Part shown: positions 31,036 to 39,792 of the stretch, one piece after another
Layout: the number at the start of each line of letters is the position of its first letter
How positions within the stretch are numbered: the first letter of the stretch is position 1
From: Massilia sp. Root418
Lineage (GTDB): Bacteria; Pseudomonadota; Gammaproteobacteria; Burkholderiales; Burkholderiaceae_D
Reading direction: 5' to 3'
NCBI RefSeq assembly: GCF_001425265.1
Contig: NZ_LMEC01000024.1
Coordinates: 124,001 to 188,000, forward strand
DNA length: 64,000 nt
Made by a program: the position numbers and the translations under genes
The notes under the pieces: model-generated
Told to the model about the DNA's origin: nothing
The model's input: the letters and a program-made list of their open reading frames with translations, nothing else
The model's database searches: none

Positions 31036-32496
31036 GTGCCCGCGCCGATGAGCACCCCGCGCTCCCTCCCCCTGCTCGCCACGGCCCTGCCGATGGCCTT
31101 GCTGCTGGCCGCCTGCGCCGGTATGGGCAACGTGGCACCGCCCCAGGCCCGCAAGGTGAACCCGCTGGAGCTGAACGCCGGTGCCGCCATCCGGGCCGCA
31201 GCAGCCGAAGGCGAGGCAGCGCGGATGGCATGGCCGAAGCAAGCGTGGTGGCGCGACCTGAACGACCCGCAGCTGGACCGCCTGCTGGCACGTGCGCTGG
31301 AGGGCAATCCCAGCCTGAAGGCCAGCCAGGCGCGCGTGCGCCAGGCGCAAGCCCTGGCTGGCGCTGCGGAAGCGGCCACCCTGCCGCGCGTGGACGGCAG
31401 CGCCGTGACAGACCGCGAACGGTATTCCGCGCACAGCACCGTGCCCGCGCCGCTGGCCGGCAATTACGCTACCAAAACCACTATCAACATCACTGCGTCT
31501 TATGACCTGGACCTGTGGGGCCGCAACCGCGATGTCCTGGCAGCCGCGCTGCACGATGCGCAGATGGCCGCCGCCGAAGCGCGGATGGTGAAGCTGGCGC
31601 TGCAAACAGCCGTGGTGCACAGCTACATCCAGCTGGCCAGCGCCTGGGCCATGCAGGACGCGGTGGCCGCCAGCCTGCAGCAGCGCCAGCAGATCCTGGA
31701 CCTGACCCGGCGCCGCCGCGACGCCGGCCTGGCCAGCGGCATCGACGTGGCCACCATCGAGACAACGCTGCCGGCCGGGCGGCGCGAGCGGGAACAGGCG
31801 GCAGAATCCGTCGCCCTGCTGCGCAACCAGCTGGCGGCCCTGATCGGCCAGGGACCGGGCGAGGGCGACGCCATCGCCCGGCCAGTGCCGGTATTAGGCA
31901 GCGCCGCCGTGCTGCCCAGCGCCCTGCCCGCCGAACTGGTGGCGCGCCGGCCGGACCTGGCGGCGCAGCGCTGGCGGGTGGAAGCGGCGGCACGGCGCAT
32001 CGGCGCGGCGCGCGCCGACTTCTACCCCAATATCAACCTGGTCGCGTTCGCGGGCTTCCAGGCGCTGGGCTTCAGCCGCCTGCTGGACGCGCACTCGGCC
32101 ACGCGCGGCGTGGCGCCCGCCGCCAGCCTGCCGATATTCGAGGGCGGCCGGCTGCGCAGCCAGCTGGGCAGCCAGAACGCGCTGTACGACATCGCCGTGG
32201 AACAGTACAACGCCACGCTGGTGCAAGCGCTGGCCGACGTGGCCAACGCCGTCACGCAGGCACGCTCGGCGGAGCAGCAGCGGCAACTGGCCGAACAGGC
32301 GCTGGCCTCGGCCAGCAAGGCGTGCGCCCTGGCCGACCGCGCCTTCCGCGCCGGCATGACCGATGCGCTCAGCGTGTTGCAGGCGCGCCTCACCCTGCTG
32401 GAGGAGCAGCGCCAGCTGGTGCAGGTGCAAACCCGGCGCCTGGAGAGCTACGCGGCACTGATGGCGGCACTGGGAGGGGGACGGGAAGAGGAGTGA
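31036..32496 (+). CDS. Outer membrane efflux lipoprotein (NodT/OprM family)
   Basis: TolC-like outer membrane channel of a tripartite efflux pump, 486 residues. The N-terminus carries a lipoprotein signal with lipobox LLAAC (Cys about residue 27). Two repeated coiled-coil halves follow, with WWRDLNDPQLDRLLARALEGNPSL, a DLWG segment, ELVARRPDLAAQRWRVEAAARRIGAARADFYP (the NodT hallmark) and SLPIFEGGRLRSQLG. A GTG at 31036 is given as start; ATG at 31048 is equally possible since neither has a strong ribosome site. The periplasmic adaptor and inner membrane pump follow downstream in the operon, after the MarR gene. Confidence 0.92.
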   Translation: MPAPMSTPRSLPLLATALPMALLLAACAGMGNVAPPQARKVNPLELNAGAAIRAAAAEGEAARMAWPKQAWWRDLNDPQLDRLLARALEGNPSLKASQARVRQAQALAGAAEAATLPRVDGSAVTDRERYSAHSTVPAPLAGNYATKTTINITASYDLDLWGRNRDVLAAALHDAQMAAAEARMVKLALQTAVVHSYIQLASAWAMQDAVAASLQQRQQILDLTRRRRDAGLASGIDVATIETTLPAGRREREQAAESVALLRNQLAALIGQGPGEGDAIARPVPVLGSAAVLPSALPAELVARRPDLAAQRWRVEAAARRIGAARADFYPNINLVAFAGFQALGFSRLLDAHSATRGVAPAASLPIFEGGRLRSQLGSQNALYDIAVEQYNATLVQALADVANAVTQARSAEQQRQLAEQALASASKACALADRAFRAGMTDALSVLQARLTLLEEQRQLVQVQTRRLESYAALMAALGGGREEE

Positions 32497-32508
32497 AACA
32501 AGATTTCC

Positions 32509-32534
32509 CTTGATACAACGATAGTACAATCAAG
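32509..32534. promoter_or_regulatory. Possible MarR operator upstream of the regulator gene
   Basis: CTTGAT (32509-32514) and ATCAAG (32529-32534) are inverted copies 14 bases apart. Between them is ATAGTACA, whose complement TGTACTAT also occurs just after the palindrome upstream of the DUF4148 gene (30763-30770). The shared word suggests that both sites may be bound by one regulator. Confidence 0.45.
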
Positions 32535-32560
32535 ACTTTCGTAAGGGAGAGGAGAGCGCA

Positions 32561-33058
32561 ATGAGCAGTTTCGACGCTACAAACAAGCGCCTTAAGAACA
32601 TCCACGCGCGCATGCCGGAGTTTCCGGAGGAGATGATGCGCCTGATGCGGCTGACGTACCACGTGCAGAAGCGCATGAAGGACTTGTCCAACGCGGCGCT
32701 GCGCAAGTATGACCTGGTGGACGCCAGCTACATGGTGCTTGCGGTGCTGTACGGCTCGGACGACGAGACATCCACCGCCTCTACACTGGGTGAAGCCTGC
32801 ATGGAAAAGCCGGCCAACCTGACGCGCGTGTGCAACGACCTGGAGACGCAGGGCCTGATCACGCGCGGCAACCGCCCTGGCGACCGCCGCTGCGTGATGA
32901 TTTCGCTGACCGACAGCGGCCGCGCGCTGATCGAACAGGTGATGCCCGAAGTCTGGGCCCGCACCACCCGCGCGTATGACGGCTACAGCGCCGAAGACCG
33001 CAAGCTACTGGAGCAGCTGTTCAAGCGACAGCTGGAAAACTTGGAAAACGTCAGTTGA
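32561..33058 (+). CDS. MarR family transcriptional regulator
   Basis: A 165-residue dimeric winged-helix regulator. The N-terminal helix region (MRLMRLTYHVQKRMKDLS) is followed by the DNA-binding part with TASTLGEACMEKPANLTRVCNDLETQGLITR and the wing GDRRCVMISLTDSGRALIEQV. AGGGAGAGGAG lies upstream of the ATG. It sits inside the efflux operon, between the outer membrane factor and the inner membrane pump, the typical arrangement of a regulator that releases the operon when an aromatic acid or drug binds. Two possible operators are noted upstream. Confidence 0.93.
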   Translation: MSSFDATNKRLKNIHARMPEFPEEMMRLMRLTYHVQKRMKDLSNAALRKYDLVDASYMVLAVLYGSDDETSTASTLGEACMEKPANLTRVCNDLETQGLITRGNRPGDRRCVMISLTDSGRALIEQVMPEVWARTTRAYDGYSAEDRKLLEQLFKRQLENLENVS

Positions 33059-33072
33059 CCCTGACCTGAACT

Positions 33073-35457
33073 ATGACCCCGGACCCAGCCCCCTACAAAC
33101 TGACACACACCAAGGCGCGGCTGGCCGGGCTGTCCCGGATGGCTCACCTGGCCGGCATGGCCGGGAGCTGGGCCGGCAGCGGGGGCGAACGCTGGCTATT
33201 CGTCGCCAAGGCGCTGCTGGCGGCCTTCAGCGCGCTGTGGCTGGCCTTCCGGCTCGGCCTCGATTCGCCCACCACGGCGATGACCACCACCTTTATCCTG
33301 GCCCTGCCCAGCAGCGGCATGGTGCTGGAAAAAGCTTTCTACCGCCTGCTGGGCACCGTGATTGGCTGCGCCAGCGCCCTGCTGCTGGTGGCGGCTTTCC
33401 CGCAACAGGCGCCGCTGACGTTCATCGGCCTGGCGCTGTGGATCGCAGCCTGCACCTGCGGTGCGGCCATGTACCGCAACCAGCAATCCTACAGCTTCGT
33501 CCTGGCCGGCTACACCGCCGCCATGATCGCCATTCCCGCGCTGGACCACCCTGCGGCCGTATTCGCGCTGGCCGTCACGCGCGTGGTGGAGGTGAGCCTG
33601 GGCGTGATCTGCGCCACCGTCGTGCACGATGCGCTGCTGCCGCGCCACCAGAGTGCGCAGGTGATGCGCACCGTGCAGGCGCGCTACCTGCACTTCCTGG
33701 ACTTTTGCCGCGGCGCGCTGGAGCACAAGACGGCGCCCGCCGAAACCGAGCTGGCCCACCTGCGCTTCGCCGCCGACATCGCCGCGCTGGAATCCGGCCG
33801 CGCCGCCGCCTTCTTCGAAGCGGCGCATGCGCGCGCCCACACGCGCCAGCTGCACGCCTTCAATACCGCCTTCATGGCTGCGCTCACTACCTTCTATACC
33901 CTGCACCGCCTCACGCACCGCCTGCGCCAGGACGCCGCCTCGCCGGTCCCCATGCTGATCGAACCGCTGCTGGCCCGGCTGGCGCAAGCCTTGACGCAAG
34001 CCCTGGCGCAGCCCTTGGCATATACGCCGGCACACGGCGAAGCCCTGCAAGGCGCCGCGCCGGACGACTTGCAAAGCGCCCTGGCCGCCGATATCGCCAC
34101 TGCGCGCGCGTCCGTGCACGACGGCAGCAGCGCCTCACCGCACCGCGTAGACGTCGAAACGGCCATCGAGCTGCTGGAACGCTTTGCGCGCCAGCTCGGC
34201 GAATTCGCCGCCGTCTACCACGGCCTGGCGCAGCGCAAGCGCATGCAGATCAATGAACCGCGGGCCTACACGCCGAAGACGCCGCCCGCCATCGTGCTGG
34301 CCAGCGGCTTCCGCGCCGCCACGGCGCTGCTGACGGTGGCCGCTGTGTGGTACTGGATGGCCTGGCCCTACGCCGTCAACGCGGTGCTGATGACCGCGAT
34401 CTTCTGCGCGCTGGCCTCGTCCTCTCCGCGGCCCACCGCCATGATCAAGCAGGTCATGACGGGCTTCCTGATCGCCTGGCCGCTGTCTTTCATCACCGAG
34501 TTTTTCCTCGTCATGCCGTCCGGCGGCTACCCCATGCTGGTGCTGGCCGCCGCGCCGCTGTTTGCCGGCGGCGCCTGGCTGATCAGCGATCCCAGGCGCG
34601 CCGGCGTGGGCATAGGCATCTGCCTGTTCAGCGCGCAGGTGATTGCGCCAGCCAACCTGGCGCACTACGACGTAGCGGCTTTCCTCAATACTACGCTGGC
34701 CATGCCGCTGGGCGTGGCGCTGGCCTGGGCCATCTTTGCCGTGGTACTGCCCGGGCACACCATGGGCCACAAGGACCACGTAGCGGCCGCGCTGTGGCGG
34801 GAAGCACTGGCGACCTGCACCGCGCCCCTGCACTGGCCGCTGGCCAGGCTGACCAAGCTGCCGCTGGCAAGCGTGGCCCCGGTGCCGCTGGCGAAATTGC
34901 CGCTGCCATGGCGCTGCGGAACGCCGCGCGTCGCCGCCGTGCGCCACCGCTTCGACAACCGCGTGCGCGACCTGCTCAGCCAGCTCAACGCAGCCGCCGG
35001 CCCCACGCCGAGCGAGGCCGAGCGCGCCGTGGTGCGGCAGGGACTGACCTTGCTGGAGCTGGGCCACTCGGTGCTGGAACTGCGCGCGCTGATCGACGAT
35101 GCCGGCCACGCTGCCGACCCGCTGGCCCGCAGCGCGCTGCGGGACTGCGTGTCCGCATTGGCGGCCTACTTCAGGGCACCCACGCAGCAGCGCTGCGCCA
35201 CCGCAGTCGCCGCCGTGCTGCGCGCCGGCGCCACCGTACGCGCCGCGCTGCCTGCCGCCCAGCCGGAACCGAGCCCACTGCCCGCCGCCGCGCTTCAGGG
35301 CGCCGCGCCAGCCGCGCCCCGGCCAGCCGCCTCCGGTCCAGCCGCGTCCAGCCGCGCGGCCCGGCTGCGCACGGCGCTGACCGACCTGCATTCCATCCAC
35401 ACCTGCCTGCTGGACCAGCTGCCACAGTCCAGCACCGGAGCCCCCCATGCCTCGTGA
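33073..35457 (+). CDS. FUSC family inner membrane efflux protein (AaeB-like)
   Basis: A 794-residue inner membrane pump. Helix clusters lie at about residues 40-190 and 410-560, each followed by a long soluble part, the repeated FUSC/AaeB layout. Conserved parts include AMTTTFILALPSSGMVLEKAFYRLLGTVIG and the second-half ALASSSPRPTAMIKQVMTGFLIAWPLSF. In E. coli, AaeB with AaeA exports p-hydroxybenzoic and related aromatic acids. The next two genes are a DUF1656 (AaeX-like) and an HlyD (AaeA-like) protein, giving the full set. Its stop overlaps the DUF1656 start by 11 bases. The C-terminus is Ala/Pro-rich and probably flexible. Confidence 0.92.
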   Translation: MTPDPAPYKLTHTKARLAGLSRMAHLAGMAGSWAGSGGERWLFVAKALLAAFSALWLAFRLGLDSPTTAMTTTFILALPSSGMVLEKAFYRLLGTVIGCASALLLVAAFPQQAPLTFIGLALWIAACTCGAAMYRNQQSYSFVLAGYTAAMIAIPALDHPAAVFALAVTRVVEVSLGVICATVVHDALLPRHQSAQVMRTVQARYLHFLDFCRGALEHKTAPAETELAHLRFAADIAALESGRAAAFFEAAHARAHTRQLHAFNTAFMAALTTFYTLHRLTHRLRQDAASPVPMLIEPLLARLAQALTQALAQPLAYTPAHGEALQGAAPDDLQSALAADIATARASVHDGSSASPHRVDVETAIELLERFARQLGEFAAVYHGLAQRKRMQINEPRAYTPKTPPAIVLASGFRAATALLTVAAVWYWMAWPYAVNAVLMTAIFCALASSSPRPTAMIKQVMTGFLIAWPLSFITEFFLVMPSGGYPMLVLAAAPLFAGGAWLISDPRRAGVGIGICLFSAQVIAPANLAHYDVAAFLNTTLAMPLGVALAWAIFAVVLPGHTMGHKDHVAAALWREALATCTAPLHWPLARLTKLPLASVAPVPLAKLPLPWRCGTPRVAAVRHRFDNRVRDLLSQLNAAAGPTPSEAERAVVRQGLTLLELGHSVLELRALIDDAGHAADPLARSALRDCVSALAAYFRAPTQQRCATAVAAVLRAGATVRAALPAAQPEPSPLPAAALQGAAPAAPRPAASGPAASSRAARLRTALTDLHSIHTCLLDQLPQSSTGAPHAS

Positions 35458-35647
35458 ACTCGCCGTCTTCGGCATCCTGATCCCCACCCTGCTGCTCCTG
35501 TTCCTGGCCAGCCTGCTGCTGCAAGCCGCGCTGGACCGGGTGCTCGGCCACGCCGGCCTGTACCGCCGCGTGTGGCACCCGGCGCTAGCGCGCCTGTGCC
35601 TGCTCGCCTGCATCTTCAGCGCGCTCACGCTGGCCTTCTATTCCTGA
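35447..35647 (+). CDS. DUF1656 small membrane protein (AaeX-like)
   Basis: A 66-residue protein with two hydrophobic helices (about residues 6-28 and 45-65) and the family's HAGLYRRVWHPALA segment between them. Genes of this type lie between the FUSC pump and HlyD adaptor in Aae-like operons; its function is unknown. It overlaps the FUSC gene by 11 bases and lies 14 bases before the HlyD start. Confidence 0.88.
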   Translation: MPRELAVFGILIPTLLLLFLASLLLQAALDRVLGHAGLYRRVWHPALARLCLLACIFSALTLAFYS

Positions 35648-35661
35648 CTACCCAAGCAACC

Positions 35662-36567
35662 ATGACCGCCAAGATCTTCCGCTTCCTTTTTACCGCCCTG
35701 CTGCTGTGCGGCGCCCTCTGGCTGGCCAAGTCGGCCTGGGACCGCTACATGGAGTCGGCCTGGACGCGCGACGGCCGCATCAAGGCCGACGTCGTGAACA
35801 TCAGCGCCGACGTGGCCGGCACCGTCACCAGCGTACTGGTGAAGGACAACCAGCTGGTGCAGCAGGGCGACGTGCTGTTTGTGATCGACAAATCGCGCTA
35901 CGGCGCCGCGCTGGCGCAGTCCGACGCGCTGCTGGCAGCCCAGCAGGTGGAGCGCGGCCGCCGCAGCAAGGAGGCCCAGCGCCGCGCCGCGCTGGACGAC
36001 GCCGTCATCTCGGCCGAGAACCGCGAAAGCGCCGGCTTCGCCGCCGACAGCGCCGGTGCCCAACTGCGCGCCGCGCAGGCCGCGCGCTCACTGGCGCAGC
36101 TGAACCTGGAGCGCACCGTGGTGCGCGCACCGGTGTCCGGCTACGTGACCAACCTGAACGTGCACGCCGGCGACTTCGCCGCCGTGGGCGCCGCCAAGCT
36201 GGCCATCATCGACAGCGCGTCGTACTACGCGGTGGGCTATTTCGAGGAAACCAAGCTGCCGCTGCTGCAAGGCGGCGCGCCGGTGGAACTGAGCCTGATG
36301 GGCGGCGGCGCCGTACTGCACGGCCACGTCGACAGCATCGCGCGCGGCATCACCGACCGCGACGCGGGCACCGGCCGCGAACTGCTGGCCGACGTCAACC
36401 CCACTTTCAACTGGGTGCGCCTGGCGCAGCGCGTGCCGGTGCGCATCCTGCTGGATGCCGTTCCCACGGATCTCATGCTGGTGGCGGGTACCACCTGCAC
36501 GGTCCGCGTGGACGGCGGGTTACGCGCCGCGGCGCTAACCCGCCCTACGCTACCACACGGGTCGTAG
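35662..36567 (+). CDS. HlyD/AaeA-type periplasmic adaptor, 3' end made from a REP repeat
   Basis: Membrane fusion protein of 301 residues that links the FUSC pump to the outer membrane channel. One N-terminal helix (about 5-24) anchors it; then come the biotinyl-lipoyl halves (ADVAGTVTSVLVKDNQLVQQGDVLFVIDKSRY and LNLERTVVRAPVSGYVTNLNVHAGDF) around a helical hairpin, and a beta-barrel domain with VGYFEETKLP. The natural end should be near CTVRVDG; the last 17 or so residues (GLRAAALTRPTLPHGS) are coded by the REP-like repeat at 36514-36580. Start at 35662 follows from the hydrophobic N-terminus. Confidence 0.92.
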   Translation: MTAKIFRFLFTALLLCGALWLAKSAWDRYMESAWTRDGRIKADVVNISADVAGTVTSVLVKDNQLVQQGDVLFVIDKSRYGAALAQSDALLAAQQVERGRRSKEAQRRAALDDAVISAENRESAGFAADSAGAQLRAAQAARSLAQLNLERTVVRAPVSGYVTNLNVHAGDFAAVGAAKLAIIDSASYYAVGYFEETKLPLLQGGAPVELSLMGGGAVLHGHVDSIARGITDRDAGTGRELLADVNPTFNWVRLAQRVPVRILLDAVPTDLMLVAGTTCTVRVDGGLRAAALTRPTLPHGS

Positions 36568-36580
36568 GGCGGGTTAGCGG
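36514..36580. repeat. REP-like inverted pair overlapping the HlyD gene end
   Basis: A unit GGCGGGTTACG...GCTAACCCGCC (36514-36544) is followed by a reversed partial unit. CGCTAACCCGCCCTACG (36533-36549) and its exact complement (36563-36579) form a 17-base-pair stem with a 13-base loop. The first unit lies in the coding region of the HlyD-type adaptor. Confidence 0.85.
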
Positions 36581-36601
36581 GGCCCGCCGTGCCCCGGACG
36601 T

Positions 36602-36624
36602 AAAAAAACCCGCCGTGGCGGGTT
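36602..36624 (-). terminator. Intrinsic terminator of the small membrane protein/dsbA unit
   Basis: Read on the minus strand, AACCCGCC and GGCGGGTT form a short GC-rich stem followed by a run of seven T. It lies six bases after the stop codon of the minus-strand gene at 36630. Confidence 0.8.
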
Positions 36625-36629
36625 GGTCG

Positions 36630-36935
36630 TCAAGGCTTGGTGTGCGTGAGCGCGTAGCCCACGTGCTCCCACCAATGGTCGCGGGTGCGCACCGTTTTCA
36701 TGCACTGCATGTCGGTTTCGCCCTTGAACATGCGGTCCTCGCACTTCTTGCCGGCGTAGGCGTTGCGCTGGTTCTCCGCGTTGGCCAGCGCGATCATCAG
36801 CCATACCGAAAAGGCGAGCACCACCAGCAGCAAGCTCCATGCAACATGGTTGATGTGGCTGCGCCAGAACAGCTTGTTCTCATCCGGCGCGGACTCGCGG
36901 TACATCGCCATCACTTCTTTTTCGGTATCGCTCAT
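36630..36935 (-). CDS. Small single-pass membrane protein, unknown function
   Basis: A 101-residue protein with an acidic, cytoplasmic-looking N-terminus, one clear helix (about residues 32-51, HVAWSLLLVVLAFSVWLMIAL) and a C-terminal part with two cysteines (KKCEDRMFKG and MQCMKT) that could form a disulfide if periplasmic. It lies 11 bases after dsbA on the same strand, so the two are probably co-transcribed, and DsbA might act on its cysteine pair; that is inference. I do not recognise the family. Confidence 0.75.
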   Translation of the reverse strand: MSDTEKEVMAMYRESAPDENKLFWRSHINHVAWSLLLVVLAFSVWLMIALANAENQRNAYAGKKCEDRMFKGETDMQCMKTVRTRDHWWEHVGYALTHTKP

Positions 36936-36946
36936 TGTTCCCGTCT

Positions 36947-37597
36947 TTATTTCTTGGCGGCCTTGGCCACCAGGTAATCCATCACTTCCAGCGTCGCCTG
37001 CTGGGACGCCAGCTCCGACTGGCCCGGACGGCCTGCCTGCGAAGGCGACGTGACGAAGCGGCCATCGATCACGATGGTCGGTGCGCTCTCCACCTTGTAA
37101 GCGTTGACCACCTGGGCCGCACGCTTCATTTTAGTCTGCACGGCGAAGGAATTAAAGTATTCCAGGTACTTCGCCTTGTCCATGCCGTTCTTGACCAGGA
37201 AATCGGTCATGGCGTCATCCTTGTTGAGGCGGTTGCGCTCCACGTGGATGGCGCGGAAGATCTTGTTGTGGAACTCGTCCAGCTTGCCCATCGCTTCCAG
37301 CGTCAGGTAGGCGTGCGCCTGCGCGTCGTTCGGGCCGCCGGCCGGGAAGTGCACGCGGCGGAAGGCGATCTTGTCGCCCTGCTTCTTCACCCAGTCGTGC
37401 AGCGCGGGCTCGAACGCGTTGCAATGCGGGCAGGAATACATGAAGAATTCAATCACTTCCACTTTTTTGCCGGTGTCGGTGCGCACCGGCGAAGCCAGCG
37501 TCGTGAAGTCCACGCCTTCCTTCGGTTCAGCGGCGGAAGCGCCGGCTGCGGTGAACGACAGGGCGGCGGCGGCAATGATCAGGCGCAGAAATCGCAT
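36947..37597 (-). CDS. dsbA: Thiol:disulfide interchange protein DsbA
   Basis: Periplasmic oxidase that introduces disulfide bonds into exported proteins. The 216-residue precursor has a signal peptide (residues 1-22, ending ASA), the thioredoxin-fold active site FFMYSCPHCNAFEP with CPHC at residues 56-59, the helical insert (about 85-150) and the cis-proline loop ESAPTIVIDG. Length and layout match betaproteobacterial DsbA. It is followed by a small membrane protein with two cysteines. A minus-strand terminator separates it from the upstream cobalamin receptor gene. Confidence 0.95.
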   Translation of the reverse strand: MRFLRLIIAAAALSFTAAGASAAEPKEGVDFTTLASPVRTDTGKKVEVIEFFMYSCPHCNAFEPALHDWVKKQGDKIAFRRVHFPAGGPNDAQAHAYLTLEAMGKLDEFHNKIFRAIHVERNRLNKDDAMTDFLVKNGMDKAKYLEYFNSFAVQTKMKRAAQVVNAYKVESAPTIVIDGRFVTSPSQAGRPGQSELASQQATLEVMDYLVAKAAKK

Positions 37598-37674
37598 AGT
37601 GGTCCTTCTAGAGTAAGAGTGGCAAACGCCGCGAGATTACCATTTTTTTGCCCACGCCATCAGGCCGGAAGGTA

Positions 37675-37699
37675 AAAATCCCCGGCTGGCGGGGATTTT
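37675..37699 (-). terminator. Intrinsic terminator of the BtuB-like receptor gene
   Basis: On the minus strand, AAAATCCCCG and CGGGGATTTT form a 10-base-pair stem with a 5-base loop, and the T-run continues one base further. It lies 36 bases after the receptor stop codon. Confidence 0.85.
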
Positions 37700-37734
37700 A
37701 AGCTTCACTTAATTATGCTTTGTGCAAGCACGCT

Positions 37735-39708
37735 TCAGAACTCGTAGCGCGCGGACAGCTTCAGCTGGCGCCCGTCCGAGGTGTAAATGCCGCCTTTGCA
37801 CTGGAACGCCATGCCGTAGTAATTCTTGTCCGTCAGGTTCAGGCCGGACAGCGCCACTTCCCAGGCGCCGAACTTGCGCGCGTAGCGGGCGTCCAGCGTG
37901 GTGTAGGACGGGATGCGCGCGGCGCAGCTGTTGTCAAAGTCGGAACCGAAACGCTGGCTATCCACCCACTGCGCGCCGATGTCGGCACTCTGGCCGTCGG
38001 CCGGGGTCCAGGACAGGCGCGCGCTCAGCACGTTCTTCGGCACCAGCACCATTTCGCGGCCGGCGATGGCACCTTCCGTGAAGGTGGCTTTCACGCGCTG
38101 GTAATGGCCGCTCAGGGTCCAGTCGCGCGCCAGCTCGGTGCTCGCATCCAGCTCGAAGCCCTGGCGCTTGGTCGGTGCCAGGTTGGTGTTGGCGCCGAAG
38201 CCGAACGCGCCGGCGGTCGGATCGTAGAAGATCTCGTTGCGCAGCTCGTGGCGGAACACGCGCGCCGACAGCTTGGCGCTGCCGTCGGAGTAGCTGGTGC
38301 CCAGCTCCAGGTCGTGCGAGGTCTGCGGCTGCAGCACGGCGTTAGGCACCGGGGTGTAGCCATTCTCGTCGGCGTTGGCAACGCGGTAGCTGTGGCCGAT
38401 CTTGGCGTGCAGCGTGGCCTTCGGCGACAGCGCATAGCTGCCCTGCACGTCCCAGGCGTTCAAGGCCTGGGTCACGTCGTAATTGGCACTTGCCCATGGC
38501 GCGGGATCGGTGTTGGCCTTGTCGAACAGTTCACGGCGCACGCCGGCGGCCAGGCGGAAAGCGTCCCACTTGACTTCGTCGCGCAGGTACAGCGCTTTCG
38601 ATTTCTGCGTCGCCTTGGCCGGCGAGGAACCCTTCTGGTCGCGGGTCCAGTCGATGAAATCGATGCCGGCCACCGCTTCGTTCAGCACGCCGCCGAACTG
38701 GCCCAGCTTGCGCACGCGCGGCGAGAACTGGGTCTGCTTGCTTTCGTAGTCCAGCACGGACGAGCCGGTGCCGTAGAAGTAAGCCGCTTCCAGCTCCTTG
38801 CGGCGGTGCGACAGCTCCGCTGCCAGGTCGTAGCCCGCCACCTTGGCTTCGATGAAGGCGGTGAAACGGTCGCTGTCGAGCGAGCCGAAGTCATGCTTGG
38901 TGCTGGCCTGGCGCGGGTTGGTGTCGAACTGGCCCTGGGTCAGCGAGCCGGCGAAGCGCGAATCCTGGCGCGTGCCGGACAGGCGCACGCCGGCGCGGCC
39001 GTCCGGGAAAGCTACTTGCGCGCCGGCGTTCACGCTGCGCGATTTGAAGGCATTGTTGTCGCGGTAGTTGTCGGTATCGAGCGCGCCGCCGGACAGGTCG
39101 AAGGCCCAGCTGTCCGTGCTGTGCATCATGGATGCGCGGCCTTCGCGCAGGCCGAACTGGCCCACTTCGCCGAACACGCTGCCGTGGGTGCCGGCACTGC
39201 GCGCGCCGGGGCGCTTGGTGATGATCTGGATCACGCCGCCGGTGGCGCCGTCGCCGAACAGCACGCTGCTGCCGCCGCGCGTGATCTCGATGCGCTCAAC
39301 CGAATCGACCGGGATGGTGGACAGGATGGCCGAGCTCAGCTCGTTCTCGGACAGGCGCACGCCGTCCAGCATGACGACCATGTTCTGGCTGCTGTTGGTG
39401 CCGAAGCCGCGCAGGTCCAGCGCAAAGTCGGGACTGCCGTCCAGGCTCTGGTGGCCCAGCACGCCGCCGATCTTGCGGATAGCCTGGTTCACGTCGCTCG
39501 CGCCCGAGCGGCGGATCTCGGCCGCGCTGATGACGGTGGCGCCGATGGGCAGCAGCGAGGGGTCGCTGTCGAAGCGGGCGCCGGTGACGACGACGGGGGC
39601 CAGCGCCTGGGCCGGGGTTTGTGCGAAGGCAGGGGCGGCTGCGCCGAAGCACAGGGCAAGGGCAAGCGCCAGCGGTGCCGGCGAGCGGCGGGAGTTCGAG
39701 TGGTTCAT
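37735..39708 (-). CDS. btuB: TonB-dependent cobalamin receptor (BtuB-like)
   Basis: A 657-residue outer membrane receptor. The start at 39708 opens a signal peptide ending PAFA; a VVVTGAR-type TonB box follows at about residue 38. The plug (about 45-165) shows IGGVLGHQSLDG, FALDLRGFG, VVMLDGVRLSENE and VERIEITRGGSSVLFGDGATGGVIQI, and the barrel ends LSARYEF with terminal Phe. The leader holds a cobalamin riboswitch, which is the strongest evidence that the ligand is vitamin B12 or a related corrinoid. No other B12 transport or synthesis gene is next to it. Confidence 0.92.
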   Translation of the reverse strand: MNHSNSRRSPAPLALALALCFGAAAPAFAQTPAQALAPVVVTGARFDSDPSLLPIGATVISAAEIRRSGASDVNQAIRKIGGVLGHQSLDGSPDFALDLRGFGTNSSQNMVVMLDGVRLSENELSSAILSTIPVDSVERIEITRGGSSVLFGDGATGGVIQIITKRPGARSAGTHGSVFGEVGQFGLREGRASMMHSTDSWAFDLSGGALDTDNYRDNNAFKSRSVNAGAQVAFPDGRAGVRLSGTRQDSRFAGSLTQGQFDTNPRQASTKHDFGSLDSDRFTAFIEAKVAGYDLAAELSHRRKELEAAYFYGTGSSVLDYESKQTQFSPRVRKLGQFGGVLNEAVAGIDFIDWTRDQKGSSPAKATQKSKALYLRDEVKWDAFRLAAGVRRELFDKANTDPAPWASANYDVTQALNAWDVQGSYALSPKATLHAKIGHSYRVANADENGYTPVPNAVLQPQTSHDLELGTSYSDGSAKLSARVFRHELRNEIFYDPTAGAFGFGANTNLAPTKRQGFELDASTELARDWTLSGHYQRVKATFTEGAIAGREMVLVPKNVLSARLSWTPADGQSADIGAQWVDSQRFGSDFDNSCAARIPSYTTLDARYARKFGAWEVALSGLNLTDKNYYGMAFQCKGGIYTSDGRQLKLSARYEF

Positions 39709-39792
39709 TGTGTTCTTTACGCGTAGTGAGCATCCGCCTGCGTCCCCGCAGGCCGGATTCAACGGAAGGCTGGACGCGCTTCCACCTGGATT

